This document shows positions 21,024 through 33,292 of a stretch of 64,000 nt of DNA, piece by piece. Location: positions 1-64,000 of the forward strand of contig JADWQD010000026.1 in the NCBI GenBank assembly GCA_016110215.1, written 5' to 3'. A program made the translations under genes and the position numbers. Below the pieces are notes generated by a model. It was given only the letters and a program-made list of their open reading frames with translations. It made no database searches and was not told the DNA's origin. Each line of letters starts with the position of its first letter. Position 1 is the first letter of the stretch. Source of the DNA: Capronia americana (taxonomy: Eukaryota > Ascomycota > Eurotiomycetes > Chaetothyriales > Herpotrichiellaceae).

Positions 21024-23261
21024 TCAATTATTCTTGGAACTCAGCTCCGTATGGTGCATGGTGCTGTGGCCTTTCTCGGTGGCCGTGACACCAGCGGGGG
21101 CATCGTGGATGGACCGTGACTCGACGTCGAGGGGTTCGAACTCAGGAGGATGCTTCATGAAAACGGTATCAATTTCTTCCAAGGTCTTCCCCGTAGCTAT
21201 AGCATCGTGTATTAGTACTGTTTCAACAATGCATGGAAGAAAAGGGGGGGGGGGGGGGGGGTCTTACTTTCGGGACAACAGAAGTAAACATAGACGACGG
21301 TAATGCCACCTGTGGAAAGGGGGGTTTACCCGTTAGTGATAGTTGTCCCTTGTTGCCGAGTTGAACCACTTACAGAAGACCATGTACCAGATCCACGACT
21401 TGGGACCCGCTCTCTGGAGTGCGATACCTCCGGCGAAGACGGTGACGAAGGTCATGCTCCATTCACCTGTCGCGCTGAATGAGCCGCCTAGATGTCTGTA
21501 CCGGAGCGGTGCAATCTAGGAAGCTTGTCAGCACGAATGAAGAAACCTCCATCGCTGTGAGCATATGTACCTCTGGTCCATAGAGCCAGGGGACGCCGAC
21601 CCAGCTGTAGCCGAAGGTGAAGACATAGGCGATCACCGCCCCCACGGCGGTCCACTGAGTAGCATCATTCCTCTTGTCGCCGAGGTTGACCATGACCACA
21701 AATATGAGCATGAAAGTGGTCAGCGAAATCCCTCCCCACAGCATAATGCGCCGACGGCCGAATCTCTCGACCGTGAAGGGGGTAATCCAGGTGCCGAGGC
21801 AGCTGAATGTGTTCATGACTGCGGCTAAGAGAGAAGATAGGAATGGGGAGAGCCCGACTTGGCTGAAGATGATCGTGCTGTAGTAGATCATAAGGTTGAC
21901 TCCTAACCGAGGGTCAGACGAAGTATACCCAGCGGTCCCATATCACCAGACTTACCCATCAGCTGCTGGAGACAGAGGATCAGACACGAAGTCCTTAATC
22001 GACGTCCAGCTTGAAGTTCTGGTCCTCTCTTAGTATAGTGCCTAGAAACCCAATATGTTGACAGAGAGAGAGAAAGAGATGTTCATACCAGTATTGTCCC
22101 AAATCAGGGAGATCAGCTTGAAAGGCTGCTGCGCGGTTTCGACCTCGATGGCTTCAAAGATTTGTCTCTTCTGCGCCTGAACATGCTCGTCGTCGATGGG
22201 AAGATCGTGAAGCGCCGACAGCACTTGGTCACCCTCTTGTACACGGCCTTTCATGTAATACCTAGCTGATGTTAGGAGAATCGATGATCAATGCACAGAT
22301 TCGGGCAAGAACATTACCAGCGCGGGGTGTCGGGCAGGAAGAACATGCCGACGCCGGAGGCCATGGGGAAGATGGTCTGCAATGCGACTGGGAATCTCTG
22401 CCAGCTTCTTAGTCGGGTCAAATTTACCGCAAACACGAGGCAAAAACTCACCCAGGAGGCTTGGTTCGTCATTCGCGTGAAGCCAAAGTCCACCCATCCC
22501 GCGAACGCGACTAAATTGGCTCCGGTCAGCCGAGTTAATCATTGCAAAGGTCACGCGTGAAACGTACGTCCTGAAATGGTCACGGCCAGTTGGAAACAGA
22601 CCTGTGGGCCGTGCTCATGGGCTGTAATACTCATCTCGGCCTGTTGTTGAACACCTGGTCAGCAAGTCTATCCATAGTTGACGGAGTGAGAACGAAGACT
22701 AGAATAGCCTACCATGTAAGTCGGGACGGTGGAGGATATGAAACCGACGCCAAAGCCCTATGAGTCGACGTTGTCAGCGCCCTTCGAAAGTCCGTCAGTC
22801 TTCACAACATTCTTACCACCAAGACTCGGCCGATAATAAGTTGCGGGACCCCGAAAGAAGAAGCTTGAAGGGCTCCTCCGATGAGACAAAGAACATTTCC
22901 GTATAGGATGCATCTTCGGCGGCCCAAGGATGACCCGATGAAGGAGACCGCCATAGCCATGACCCACGCTCCAAGCGTGTAGGAGGAAGCGATCATGGGC
23001 ATCACAGAGGTCGACTGTCGGATCGGATAGCCAACGGCGGACTGAAAGGCTTCCGTCGTCTGGACCCCGGCAAGAACTGCCGCATCATATCCAAGCATCA
23101 CGAAGGCCTGTCATTTCTCGCTTCTCAGTAACAGACTCGTCCAAGGGGACCGGCGAGGGAGATTTGGCTAGAGGCAAAAGAGGGACGAAGACACTCACCG
23201 ATGCGCACACGGCACTCATCGTCCTGTAAAGGGGTCTTCCCCTCAAGCTGATCGTCGGCAT
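21024..23261 (-). CDS. MFS transporter, sugar porter family
   Basis: Proton-coupled or facilitative uptake carrier in the plasma membrane. About ten exons. Exon 1 starts at ATG 23261 (MPTISLRGRPLYRT) and joins AFVMLGYDAAVLAGVQTTEAFQ. Family signatures seen: GSSLGRRRCILYGN (loop 2-3), PETTGKTLEEIDTVF (after the poly-C intron), PRWYYMKGR (after TM6, PESPRW-like), VERFGRRRIMLWGG (loop 8-9) and YSWVGVPWLYGPEV. The tail ends ...ELSSKNN. This family includes hexose carriers and also quinate and other acid permeases of fungal aromatic clusters, so position alone suggests a carboxylate or sugar substrate. The intron near 21244-21261 contains an 18-base homopolymer. Confidence 0.87.
21244..21261. repeat. 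18-base G/C homopolymer in an intron
   Basis: A run of 18 G on the plus strand (C on the coding strand) lies just inside the intron between ...CCPE and TTGKTLEE of the transporter, directly after the splice donor. Such tracts are slippage-prone, so the length may vary between strains or be a sequencing artefact. Confidence 0.8.
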
Positions 23262-24142
23262 GATGAATGCGTTGTTCACTGGTGGCAATAATAATGATAG
23301 AGATTGACAGCCTCGCTCATCAAAACGGCCACCCGCCTTAGATGAACGCGGTCATGGTGTTGTCTTATACCTCCAGGATATCCGTGCGTCCTGGCCGCTG
23401 TTGTTCTTCATGGAGCATTAATTACACAGTACGATGGCTTCACCAGGCGAAGACCTGCGCGGCACCGCCGGACCCCCCTGGCTCCATCCCCCATTAATTT
23501 CCTGCTTGTCCAAGATCTTCCCCGGACCGCGGGGCATCGAGGTCTCGATCTCCATGGGGGTCCCAACATTGCCGCGTCCGCTCCATCTCCACGTGGTCCA
23601 GGTGGCCGTCTCCGCTTCGACCTCGGCGGACACTAGGATTGGTCCCAGGATTGCCGCCCCCGCCTGGTGAAGCTTCGGCCGGCAATGATTGATCACAAGT
23701 CCAGTACGCGCCGTTCTGCTCCAGGTATTGGTATCCAAATCCCCAGAATGTTGAGACTGGTGAGGGCTTACATAACCACAGTTAGGCGATGGATGGATGT
23801 CGCCTAGTACAGTATTGAGAAATATCATTGAGTGTTCTAGTGGCTGAGAAGACTACATGACCATGTCCATGGTACAGAGACTGCAGATAGTCTATTTAGC
23901 AACGGCCTCATGTGTCCAAGAGGCACCAATGGTCATCATGACATCGTCGTATGCAGGCCAAATGGTTTCACTCAATAAATAGGGGAAAGAAATCTTCGTT
24001 CCGTCCGAATACATCGATTGCAAAGCTTCCCGACAAGTATATGCTCAGTGGACGACTAGGACTTAGGCTCAAAGACAACAGCCGGTTCGGGTTCCGCGCA
24101 GGATCGATCTCGACCGAAGACGGTGCCACCCATGCTCGCCTC
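23262..24142. other. Intergenic, transporter promoter and GST 3' flank
   Basis: About 880 bases. Open frames around 23.4-23.8 kb have low-complexity translations and no motif. No gene is supported. Confidence 0.5.
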
Positions 24143-24974
24143 TCAGTTCTTGTGGTCAACTTCCATCCCCTTCCTGATCCATGCCGCGTTTCCCTTCAGG
24201 TACTCGCCAAACGCCGCCTTGTCCTTCTCCAGCGCGTCCAAGTCTACATTGAGCGGAATATTCGATCCTGTCTGCACCCCGGGGCGTTGGCTCACACGGT
24301 TGTGCCACGCCTGAACATTGGGGAATTCTGCAATGTCGAGACCAGCGAAAGCTAGAATCCTGGCCCAGGTCCAGAGGGCGATGTCGGCAACAGTGCACTT
24401 GTCGCCCACCACAAACTCGGATTTGGCGTCTTCCAAGTGTTTGTCCAGCGCATTGTACAGCCTCCGAGTTTCATTCGTGTACCTTTCCCTAGAATAGTCT
24501 TCGGGCAATGTGGACTGATTGTATCGGAGGAAATGATTTGCTTGACCTTGCATTGGTCCTATTCCAGAAGTTTGGAAAAAAAGCTAGGCATCCTTGTCAG
24601 CCCCAGGCATCTTCTTGATGTTTTTCAAAAAAGTGATTTCATCCTACCCAGTTTGCCGTCTCATAGAACCCTTTGGTGCCGCGAGGGTACGAAATCTTGT
24701 GATCCCGGTCATAACGGTCGACCAAATACTGTTGAATACTTCCCGATTCGAAGAGTTTGATCTCTGTCCCGTCGTCCAGAGTGTCGGTCAACGCCGGGAT
24801 ACGGCCATTGGGATTGATGGCCAGGAACCAGGGCTCTTTGTGCTGGCGGGCCGGTATATCGACGTGGAACAGCTCGTACGAGAGCCCGAGCTCCTCGAGT
24901 GTAATAGCGATTTTGTACCCATTGGGCGAGGCACCCGTGTACACGACAATATTAGTCTTCTGCTTCTCGCCCAT
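24143..24974 (-). CDS. Glutathione S-transferase (Ure2/nu-class-like)
   Basis: Cytosolic GST that conjugates glutathione to electrophiles or acts in peroxide or quinone detoxification. Two exons, joined at TANW|LFFQ. The thioredoxin-fold N-terminal domain shows VYTGASPNGYKIAITLEELGL and the conserved NPNGRIPALTD and LFESGSIQQYL, with the cis-Pro and the Glu-Ser glutathione site. The helical C-terminal domain includes DKCTVADIALWTWAR, the N-capping box. The sequence pattern resembles fungal Ure2p-like and bacterial YghU-type GSTs. In a cluster that makes aldehydes, phenols or quinones, a protective role is likely but inferred. Confidence 0.92.
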
Positions 24975-25777
24975 GATTGAAAGTGTTGGAAGTGTTTGGT
25001 GTTGGACACGTTCGGGTTTCCTTTCTGCTGCTGCTGCTTCTGCTTCTGCTCTTAAGAGGCCGTGTTCACACTTTTTCAGTCACGTCACAAATGACCTGTC
25101 AGTGAGCATTACCAACCAATTTCCGCGTCGACAGGATCGATCAGGCGGTGAAATGAAGCACGATTGCCACGAGTCCCATTGATTGCCGCGACGGGGTTTG
25201 TCTCTGGACCCTAAAGATGAAGTTATTAAGACGCCATTTTGAGGCCGGTTACAGAATGCCGTCGTGGAATCTCTTGAACAGTGCCGGAACGAGTTCGGCA
25301 ATCAGAGAGCGTAAAGACCGCGACCAGCGCCTCTCTGGGGGAAGGTGCAGCATGACCTGGTTCGGGGCTATCGAGCCAACCGAGCTCAAGCCCGAGTTGA
25401 AACTCTACAGACCCGAGGGTTCAAGGTTCTTTCCCGTTCAGGTTGAGCAGTGACAAGACAGAGGTGAGCATAGGGCGGCATCACCCTCGTCCCAAACGAG
25501 TATGAGCTGGCCGCTGAACTGGAGCGATCCTTGCTAACCAAAGGAGGAATAGAACGAGAAGATGACCTAATGCACATCTTGGCAGCCACGCCAAAATCTC
25601 AAATGTGGGCTGCCTGCCTTTGTCTCTTGGACGGGTAGCCGGAGTGTGATACCCTGAAGGCCTGGTGAGGCCAGGAAGTTTTCCATTGTCTGAAGTGAGT
25701 TGCATGACTCTTGTAAACTGCGCTGGGCCTACCATCTGTCTCTTCTATTTCTGGGCCCCTACTTCGTCCGGGCCACC
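24975..25777. promoter_or_regulatory. Divergent intergenic, GST / RNA-binding protein
   Basis: About 800 bases between divergent starts, so it should carry both promoters. It marks the likely right border between the catabolic block and general cellular genes. Confidence 0.45.
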
Positions 25778-26969
25778 ATGGAGGACGACGCTTCGTCACC
25801 CCCGCCGCCTTCGCGACCGGCTCAAACTTTCCGCTCCACGGCCTCGAGCAATTGGCGGATGAAGGACGAGTCACCGCGGGGCGAACAACAGCAGCAGCAG
25901 CCGCGAGCGCGATACAATCGCGGTCCAAATGGGGGGAATCCTCAGAGTGGCGGCGCGCAGTCGCATTCGCATTCACACTCGCGCAACAGGGATGTGCAGC
26001 CGTCGAGCGACGAAGGCACGCCGGGAACGAGGCTCTACGTTGGCAATCTGCTGTACACCGCTCAACGGCCTGATATCGAGGAACTGTTCAAGAACCATGG
26101 CTTCAACGTTGTGGCCGTGAGCATGTCGACCGACCCCTTCACGGGGCGGAACCCCAGCTACTGCTTTGTGGATCTGGACAGTGCGGAGGAGGCGCAGCGC
26201 GCGATGAGCGAGCTCAACGGCGTGGATGTCCTCGGCCGCGCCCTCCGAGTCAGCCCCGGTGTCGCCAAGAGACACGGCCAAGAGAGCGGCGGCGGGGGCA
26301 ACGAAATGCGAATGAAGGACTTTGAGCGGGGACAAGGACGACCCAGAGGAGTGCGCGAGACGAGGGAACAGAAAGGTGAGCCGAGTCGTGTTGCATTGCA
26401 TTGCATATTGGGTCTTATTGTTTTCCATCGCACCTCGTCGTGATGACTTCTAAAACAAAAATTTTGTTCGTTACTGATTATTATCCTTTCCCCGTCTTCC
26501 TGTCTCAGACGGAGAATACAATCCAACCTTCGACCGGTGGAACCGCAACGACGCCCAGTCGCACTGGACTGCACCCCAATCCGAAGGTCGAAGGCTGTAC
26601 ATCGGGAACATGCCTCGCATCGAACCGCAATCCGCGCACGACCAAGAGATCCAAGAGCTCTTCGCCCAGTACGCGCCCGGCGTCGCCCTCAGCGCTGTCT
26701 CCAAGCAGATTTCCCCGCGGCCTGCACCGAAGCCCGAGCACGGGAACAACCAGTACTACTGCTTTGTCGACCTGGAGAAAGGCGAAGACGTGGACGCGGC
26801 GATTGAAGCCTTGGACGGCAAACAAGGTAGCTGGCGAGGTAACCTCAAGGTCAACCGTGCGCGGAACTCAGACCGGAAGGTCGTCAAGGAGCAAGGGCTC
26901 CTCAATCAGGAGAAGAGGATCTTGCCCGAACGAAGCTGGAGGAGGGCGAGCGGGCCCACGGAGGGGTGA
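25778..26969 (+). CDS. RNA-binding protein with two RRM domains
   Basis: 352-residue protein from two exons (25778-26375 and 26509-26969, intron 26376-26508 with GTGAGC..CAG). The start at 25778 has a CCACCATGG context. The N-terminal ~80 residues are low complexity: Pro-rich, a Gln run and a His-Ser repeat. RRM1 shows RNP2 LYVGNL and RNP1-like PSYCFVDLD. RRM2 shows LYIGNM and NQYYCFVDL. Arg/Gly-rich linkers lie between and after them. It is likely a nuclear or cytoplasmic mRNA-binding protein. I do not assign an ortholog. Confidence 0.88.
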
Positions 26970-27336
26970 ATACGCGCTCGTGTTCTACGGTAGTTTACCC
27001 GGATTTCCGCTGGTCGACAACCGGCTCAAGGCTTGATGGATTGATCGTCATGGAAAATGCAAAGGTGATATGCACAGGCGCAGTGGGACTCTTGCAAATA
27101 TTGGCATGGCAGACTACATGCGGCGGACTCGAGACCCGTACTTGCTGATGGACTTGAGCAGGATGACCCTAGTGGTCCTGTCTATAAGTCTGAGCACTCT
27201 GGTTCGGACGCAGATCCTTTCCCACTGGATATCCGCCGATAACAGGGCCACATGAATGATGCCATATTCTACCGTGCGCAGGGAGATGCCATGCCACTAT
27301 CTCGCCTCACTAGCCCGTCTCTCCTTAGCTCAACTT
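26970..27336. other. Intergenic, convergent 3' ends
   Basis: 367 bases between the convergent RNA-binding protein and oxidoreductase genes. It should hold both terminators. Nothing else was seen. Confidence 0.5.
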
Positions 27337-28655
27337 CTAAGATGCCTTCGCAGTCAGCTTGAGAGGGTATTCCGTGCTCTCGATCGCCTCCGGGTAGACG
27401 AGCCCGCCTTGCTTTCTGACTTCATCCATAATTTCCATAATTAACGTCGACTCTGCCCAGGGTAGGCCTTCGGACTCCAGCTTGCCTGCGACCAGGCAGT
27501 GAGCGGCTTCGTCGGCTTCGTACTGCACAAATACATCAGTGACCTCCTCAAAGAAAGGATTCGAACTTGGAAGGGGCCTCAGACGCACCATCATACCATG
27601 AGCACCACCCTCGAACTCAAAATGCTTATCCAGAATATCCGATCCCTTCTCCTTGGGCACCAATCTATATCTCGTCGGCCGGTAAATAGGGCCATATACT
27701 TGTATCTCGCCCCTTTCGCCTTGGATTCGCACCGCAGGAGTCTCAACGTCTCCTTTCCCTTCGTGGTTTCTTGCCGGGTCGTCGCTCACGCGCATGGCAG
27801 TGGTGGCGACCGCGTGTGTTTTCGTCTTGCCCGTAGGAGTCGACTTGGGGAATTCGAGGAGAATTAGCGTTGACTCGTCAGCGCCGGTTCGTGGTTCCGG
27901 CGTCATTGCGGCACCGACCACTCTTGGACGTGATTGCTGTTGCAGCTCGGCCGATAGTGTATGGTATATCGTCTGGAACACCCACGTCAAGCTGTATATA
28001 CCCAGATCCAAGAGTGCGCCGCCGGCCAGATCAAGGTTCACCATGCGGTGGCCGAGATCAAAATCCTTCTCCGGTACGGCGCCGATGCTCAAGTCGGACG
28101 TGACCCGGATCACTTCACCGATGTCGTTGTCCGTTATGTGTTTCCTGATGGCTTTGCTGAGAGGAAAGTACCTCGTCCACACGGCCTCCATGAAGAACAG
28201 GTTCTTCTCCTTTGCAGTCTTGTACAGGATCTTGGCCTGTGCGGCGTTGACTGTGAGGGCCTTTTCGCAAAGCACGGGCTTGTTGTGGCTGAGGCAGAGC
28301 ATGGCGTTTTGATAGTGGTGAGAGTGCGGCGACCCAATATAGATGATGTCGACGTTGGAGTCTTTCACCAGTTCCTCATAGGAGCCATACGCAGCGGCTT
28401 TGGCGGATTGAGATGGGGCGACAAAGTTGGCAACGAACTTTTCTGCGGACGAGAGGGAGGAAGACGATGCGACAGCCGTCACGACGTGGCGAATGTCGGT
28501 GACTCCTCGCGTAGCAGGATCGATGAGGATATCCTTCACAAATGTTTGGGCTATCCACCCAGTGGCTGGAGCGCTGCTCGTCAGTGTGCGCCCGGGGTGG
28601 CCCTTGTGTTTGACGTACCCATGATGCCCCAACGAATCTCGCGAGGAGACGACAT
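27337..28655 (-). CDS. Gfo/Idh/MocA family oxidoreductase (dihydrodiol dehydrogenase-like)
   Basis: NAD(P)-dependent sugar or dihydrodiol oxidoreductase. Exon 1 (from ATG 28655) gives SSPREIRWGIM. An intron beginning GTACGT splices so that the N-terminus reads WGIMATGWIAQTFVKD, the Rossmann entry. Further motifs: DIIYIGSPHSHHYQNAMLCL and the catalytic-region Lys in CEKALTVNAAQAKIL, then ADLA-like LDLGIYSLTWVF in the C-terminal domain. Length about 400 residues fits the family. Fungal relatives act as D-xylose 1-dehydrogenases or trans-dihydrodiol dehydrogenases, and the exact substrate is open. Confidence 0.88.
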
Positions 28656-29422
28656 CTTAGCTAGATTTGTGCAATGAGTATCTCAGTCGTCCAGCAGAAG
28701 AGAATTAGAAGGTCAAGGTGGGAGACGCAAGGAGAACGGCAACACAGCAGTCGCTGGAAGCCATTGCGCAGAACACCGTGGGGAACTTCTTTTGTACCTG
28801 AAGACGCGGGGCAACGTCATGCATGCGACCCGCCCAAGTCGGCAACCAACCCGATACGCGATCAATTGAATCAGCCTGAATACTGGGTGCTTGTACTCGT
28901 CAGACTCGTACGGGGACAGAATCAGCTCGTCTTCATAGCCGATGTTGTGCCGCAATCGTGACAGGGCTTGAGGGTGCCACTCAACCTATCCAAGCCTCGC
29001 AATTCCTGCACTGTCGGTCACCTCGGGGTCAGGCCCGGTCGATCAAATGCTCTTGAGGGTGGCATGGCGCTGTATTAGTCAATTCAATCCTGCTGCTCTG
29101 GGTAAGCTTCCAATCTTCGAGATCGTGCCGGCAACGACACGCAGGGGTCGTGCGGCTCGTGTTTTTGTCAATTAGATTTTGTATTCGTCTCAGGGTGGAC
29201 GCCAGCTATGTACTCAACGTCAGAAGCTTTTCACACGCATGCCACTTACCATTCCTGGGTCGCACATTGCGCAGGCAGCATGGTCCTTATCTCGTACACG
29301 TTTGCAAAATGGCATGAGTCTTTTGGAGAGCTTCTTGTGGATGTCGACCCAACCTCCAGTCAGATGTCGTAGGAGCCCAATGCAATCATCAAACATCAAC
29401 CCTCCCCTGATGTCTGCATCAT
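28656..29422. other. Intergenic, oxidoreductase promoter and adenylate-kinase 3' flank
   Basis: About 770 bases with no supportable ORF. Confidence 0.5.
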
Positions 29423-30395
29423 CTACCGCAAGCCGAGCTTTCCCAAGATGCTGCCGCGGGGCGCAGTGGTCTTTGAATCTCCGAAAACGCCAAGGATGCT
29501 CTTCCACACATGGTCCGGGTCTTGACTGGCATCAACCCCGGCCCAGATTCCCTTGTTCTTGTAATATGCCACCACGGGGCTCGTCTGTGCGTGGTACGTG
29601 CTCAGTCTCTTCTTAAGAGTGTCGGCATTGTCATCGGTTCGTTGAATCAGAGGTTCACCAGTGACGTCGTCTTTCATGGCCTCCTTTGGTGGGTTGAAGA
29701 CCTTGTGGTACGTTCGGCCCGAGGCAGGGTGGATCAGTCGGCCGGTGATACGGGAAACGAGAAGCCCATCGTCGATTTGCAGTTCGATAGCGTGTTTGAG
29801 GGGCTTGCTCTCGGTTTCGAGCATGGAGTCAAGGCCTTCGGCTTGAGCGACTGTGCGAGGGAAGCCGTCGAGAATGAAGCTGGCCCTGTTAGCGGCGACC
29901 GGACACGTGCAAGGCTGCGACCTACCCATTCTCGCATTCTCTGTTTGTGTCCAACTCGTTCTTGATCATATTGATCATGATGTCGTCGCTGACGAGGCCG
30001 CCTTGATCCATGATCTTCTTGGCCTCCTTTCCCAAAGGTGTCTTTTTAGCGACTTGTGCGCGGAGCATGTCCCCGGTGGCCTGCGATGGACGTAAATAGC
30101 TGTTCGAGGGCTCCGAGTGTCTGATGGACATACCAGATGACAGACGCAGTACTTCTCCTTGATTCGCGGAGCTTGTGTTCCCTTCCCTGTGAAAAGCAGC
30201 TTAGTAAACGCGTGTCGTGAGCATGACGGGAAGCTCACCAGCGCCGGGCGGACCGATGAGAATCATGCGCATCGAGTCTGTGAGCGACGATTTCTTCTCT
30301 CCCTCCAGTCTTCTTTCCAACGACCAAACTCGAGCTTCGAGCTTGTGGACCAGGTCTTTCAAGTCATCGACATGTTGATCTGTGATGGGTGCCAT
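29423..30395 (-). CDS. adk1: Adenylate kinase
   Basis: Interconverts ATP + AMP and 2 ADP in cytosol and mitochondrial intermembrane space. Four exons. Exon 1 starts at 30395 with a ~35-residue helical extension (DDLKDLVHKLEARVWSLERRL) common in filamentous fungi. The P-loop GPPGAGKGTQ is split by an intron between GAG and KGTQ. Then come ATGDMLRA (AMP site), GFILDGFPRT (AMP/core) and the long LID LIHPASGRTYHKVFNPP...DDVTGEPLIQR, which marks the long-type enzyme. The protein is about 270 residues. Its gene faces away from the tentative small gene at 30.8 kb. Confidence 0.95.
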
Positions 30396-30814
30396 GGTTT
30401 TGGGTGGACAGGGAAAAGGGGACCGGACCAAGGTCGAGCAGGCAATGCAAAGCTAGAGTGTAGGTCTGGCGTCGGTTGGGTGTATGTGAGAATGGGAAAG
30501 AAAAGAACGAGCCCACGACGACTCCGAGAAAACTGCGGCAGGAACTTGGTGCTACAACGAGCTTCAGGTCAGTGAGTGAGCGAGCGAACGCTCCGCTTCC
30601 CCGAAGCTGCGGCTGCGCCGAGCTACAGTGAGCTCGGTGGCTGCCAAGAGGTCACGTTTTGCTCACTCAACACTCGCCCACTGCTCGTAATTAGGCGGCC
30701 TCCTCAAGTTCGCCGTACCTGGTCTGGTCCTTCTGCCCGGCCTCTTCCGATCTCTCTTCTCCTCGTTCCCGGGCCCGTCTCTTCTACCAGTGAGCACAGC
30801 TACATCCTCCTCAG

Positions 30815-31433
30815 ATGTCTGAACAACAGCTCGAGTACGCGTTCAACACGCTCACAAAGACCAAGTGGAAGTGTCTGGGCCTGGGCAAAATCCCGCATGC
30901 CATTTTTGAACAAGGAGCCTATTTACCGTCAAATGGCTAACGGACCCCCGATCGAAAGCCCTTTTCCACAAATTATTGAAAAATGCCAAAACGTTAGTCC
31001 TGGTTGATCATCTACGCTGGCTTCGAGAATCCATTTATGAGTGTCCAGCGCAATATGATATCGCTGATGCTCCTATCTAGCCCACTTCTCTGCGCTCAAT
31101 CCTGCCGGCGGCAAGATAATACCGACAGCACTTGGCAAAGCCTCGCCGATACCCCCATCAGTGTTGGACTCGAACGTCCCGGATTTCTACCTACTATCGC
31201 TTCCTCTTTCTTTGCTCTGGGCTTGGAAGATTGTGTGGGTGGAATTACCGATCCAAAAGGATGCCTTGATGGCCCTGCTGCGCCACTGGTCTCTCTTTCT
31301 CGTTATCTTGAACCCAGTCTTCCATCTGCTGCACAATGTAGCTTCGAAATGCGATGGCCGCGAGACACACCAACCACACCACCCCAAAGGCGACGTATGC
31401 TGTCGACAACCCTGCGTTGTAGTCAGCGTCTAA
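30815..31433 (+). CDS. Possible small gene, product not recognised
   Basis: Protein-like segments can be read in order: MSEQQLEYAFNTLTKTKWK from ATG 30815, then LVLVDHLRWLRESIYE, then PAGGKIIPTALGKASP and a hydrophobic NVPDFYLLSLPLSLLWAWKIVW. At least two introns would be needed to join them. A good acceptor (CTATCTAG) lies near 31081, but I could not fix all donors. Its 3' end would overlap the convergent membrane-protein gene. The family is unknown. It may be a real small membrane protein or a chance reading. Confidence 0.3.
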
Positions 31434-33202
31434 CACTCGAATCGGGACAGACCGGCATTTGGAGTGCCTAGACAACGGATTGAGGGATACTCACAGTATT
31501 TCCGAGCATTTTCGTAGGCCTGTTCGGTTTTGCTGTTGAGCTCGATGAGCGTACCGCCCGCCCAGGTCAACCGTTCGCACCAACAGGTCCTGAAGACCCC
31601 CACAAGGTGAAATATCGTGCCCACCACCAGGACCAAGGCATTGCCGAACACAATGACACCGTATATCAACCGGGCAGCCTTCAAAGGCAGCTTGGATAGA
31701 CTGGTCCTTTCGCTTTCCGGCTCGAGGCGGGCTTTGGAGGAGGCGTCCAACCACGAACACAAGACATGGAGGTATGCCGCCACGAAGGAGATGATCACCC
31801 ACAGGATGAAGTTGAACGACCTGCAACCGAGACCTACAGTCGGCGTCGTCCAGGCAATTGCCGCTGCACAAGCGGATGGAAACGCGATACAGCAGAAGCC
31901 AAGCAGCTGTCCGACGCAGAATCGCAGCCAGAAGAAATGGTCCCACCGCAGCGTATTGAAGATTTCCCGGTAACTTGGTGGAGTCTCTGAGTGTGCTGCC
32001 CACTGATCCCAGAGATAGTTGTTGACATATCTGTGGCGCAGAGGCGTACCCATCGGATTATGTCCAAACTCTACAATTCTGTAAAATGCTCGCCGCGCGA
32101 CTTCCGGCCTCAGACTGCTGGCATAGCAGTTTCCGACGGCCCCGAGGACCAGCGTCCACGAGAACCAAACGCAGTACGCCAGGTCAAGAGCCGTATCCTT
32201 GTCTCCCGTATTGCTGTAGGCATCGTAAAAGGTGGCAGCAGTGACGGCAAGCATAAGCACGACAGGTATCAAGATCCCACTAATGAATCCCTTGCGTGCG
32301 ATGATCACCATCTCTATAGCTCGGTCAACGGCGTCTTTTGCGGTGTACTCGTCATAGGTACTGGACTGCGTGGCGGTCGGTTGTTTGGGATCAGTGGCTG
32401 GTGAAATCTTTTCATCGCGGTCTTGGAATGATGAGACCATCCTTGCACCCCTGTTTGGAGGATCCGCCGTCCACAAAGGACTTTGGGGCGCGCTTTTAGG
32501 CAGCGCCTGAATCACAGCCTCTGTCCAACCGGTTTTCGCGGTGAAAAGAATGTCACCCGCGAGAACGGTGATCCATTGGACTCTTCGCTCCAGCCACGAC
32601 ATCTCTCGACTGCCACGTTCCAGAATCCTCAAGCCCTTTGCATCCGACCATACCTCGTGCAGGGCACCAAACATGGCGCTGACAGGATCACCCAGAATGC
32701 TGCCGTACTCTTGGAGTGGCTGCCACAAGAAGTTGATCACAGCTATGATCATAGTTATGATTGCACCGCTCAAAACCTGTCGGAGCAAGCCGTCGGCCTC
32801 GAAGAGGTACTCTGCATCAGGAACGTCGCCGAGCGGAGACAGCATCAACACACCGATGTATGGCGAGATGTATGTCGAGAGCGGCAGAAGCCATTGTTTA
32901 AGCGAGCTGTACTGGGTCCCCCGGCAGTACTCCTTTGCCCACGCCATGCTGCGCACGACGGATGCAAATGTCTTATTATTGCTGTAGTTGATTTCGGTAT
33001 TGAAGTTACAGACTTCCCAGGGGTAGCTGTCCTCAATGTACTTGTGGAAATCCTGCCGCACGGCGAGGGTGCAACATCTTGCAATCGAAAATGTCCCGCC
33101 CACAGTAGGAAGGAAACCCAGGATGACGATGACCAGAGAAAATCGCGACAGAGACCTGAGACAGCGACGGGAGCAGTACCATCCAAGGCTTTGGGGAGCC
33201 AT
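31245..33202 (-). CDS. Polytopic membrane protein, function unknown
   Basis: Two exons. The first (33202 to about 31487) encodes ~570 residues. A GTGAGT donor at KYC and a CGCAG acceptor add a last exon with another membrane helix (TAYVAFGVVWLVCLAAIAF) ending at 31245. Hydrophobic helices are seen near the N-terminus (FSLVIVILGFLPTVGG), at IITMIIAVINF, GILIPVVLMLAVTAATFY, WFSWTLVLGAVGN, LLGFCCIAFPSACAAAIAW, FILWVIISFVAAYLHVL and VIVFGNALVLVVGTIF. A Cys-containing extracellular or lumenal loop follows the first helix. I do not recognise the family. It sits divergent from a CFEM membrane protein about 700 bases away, so a surface role is possible. Confidence 0.75.
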
Positions 33203-33292
33203 GGGTGAAGGTTGGATCCGATCCTTCTCAACGGACCCTCACCTGAGATGTGTGTCGAAATATCAAGCTCACAATTGAAGTGACGAGGAGGG

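Noticed and set aside
32735..32765. ATGATCAT-centred palindrome
   Set aside because: It is within coding sequence for a hydrophobic helix and is explained by codon content.
32483..33208. 241-residue plus-strand frame
   Set aside because: It lies opposite the polytopic membrane protein gene and has no motif of its own.
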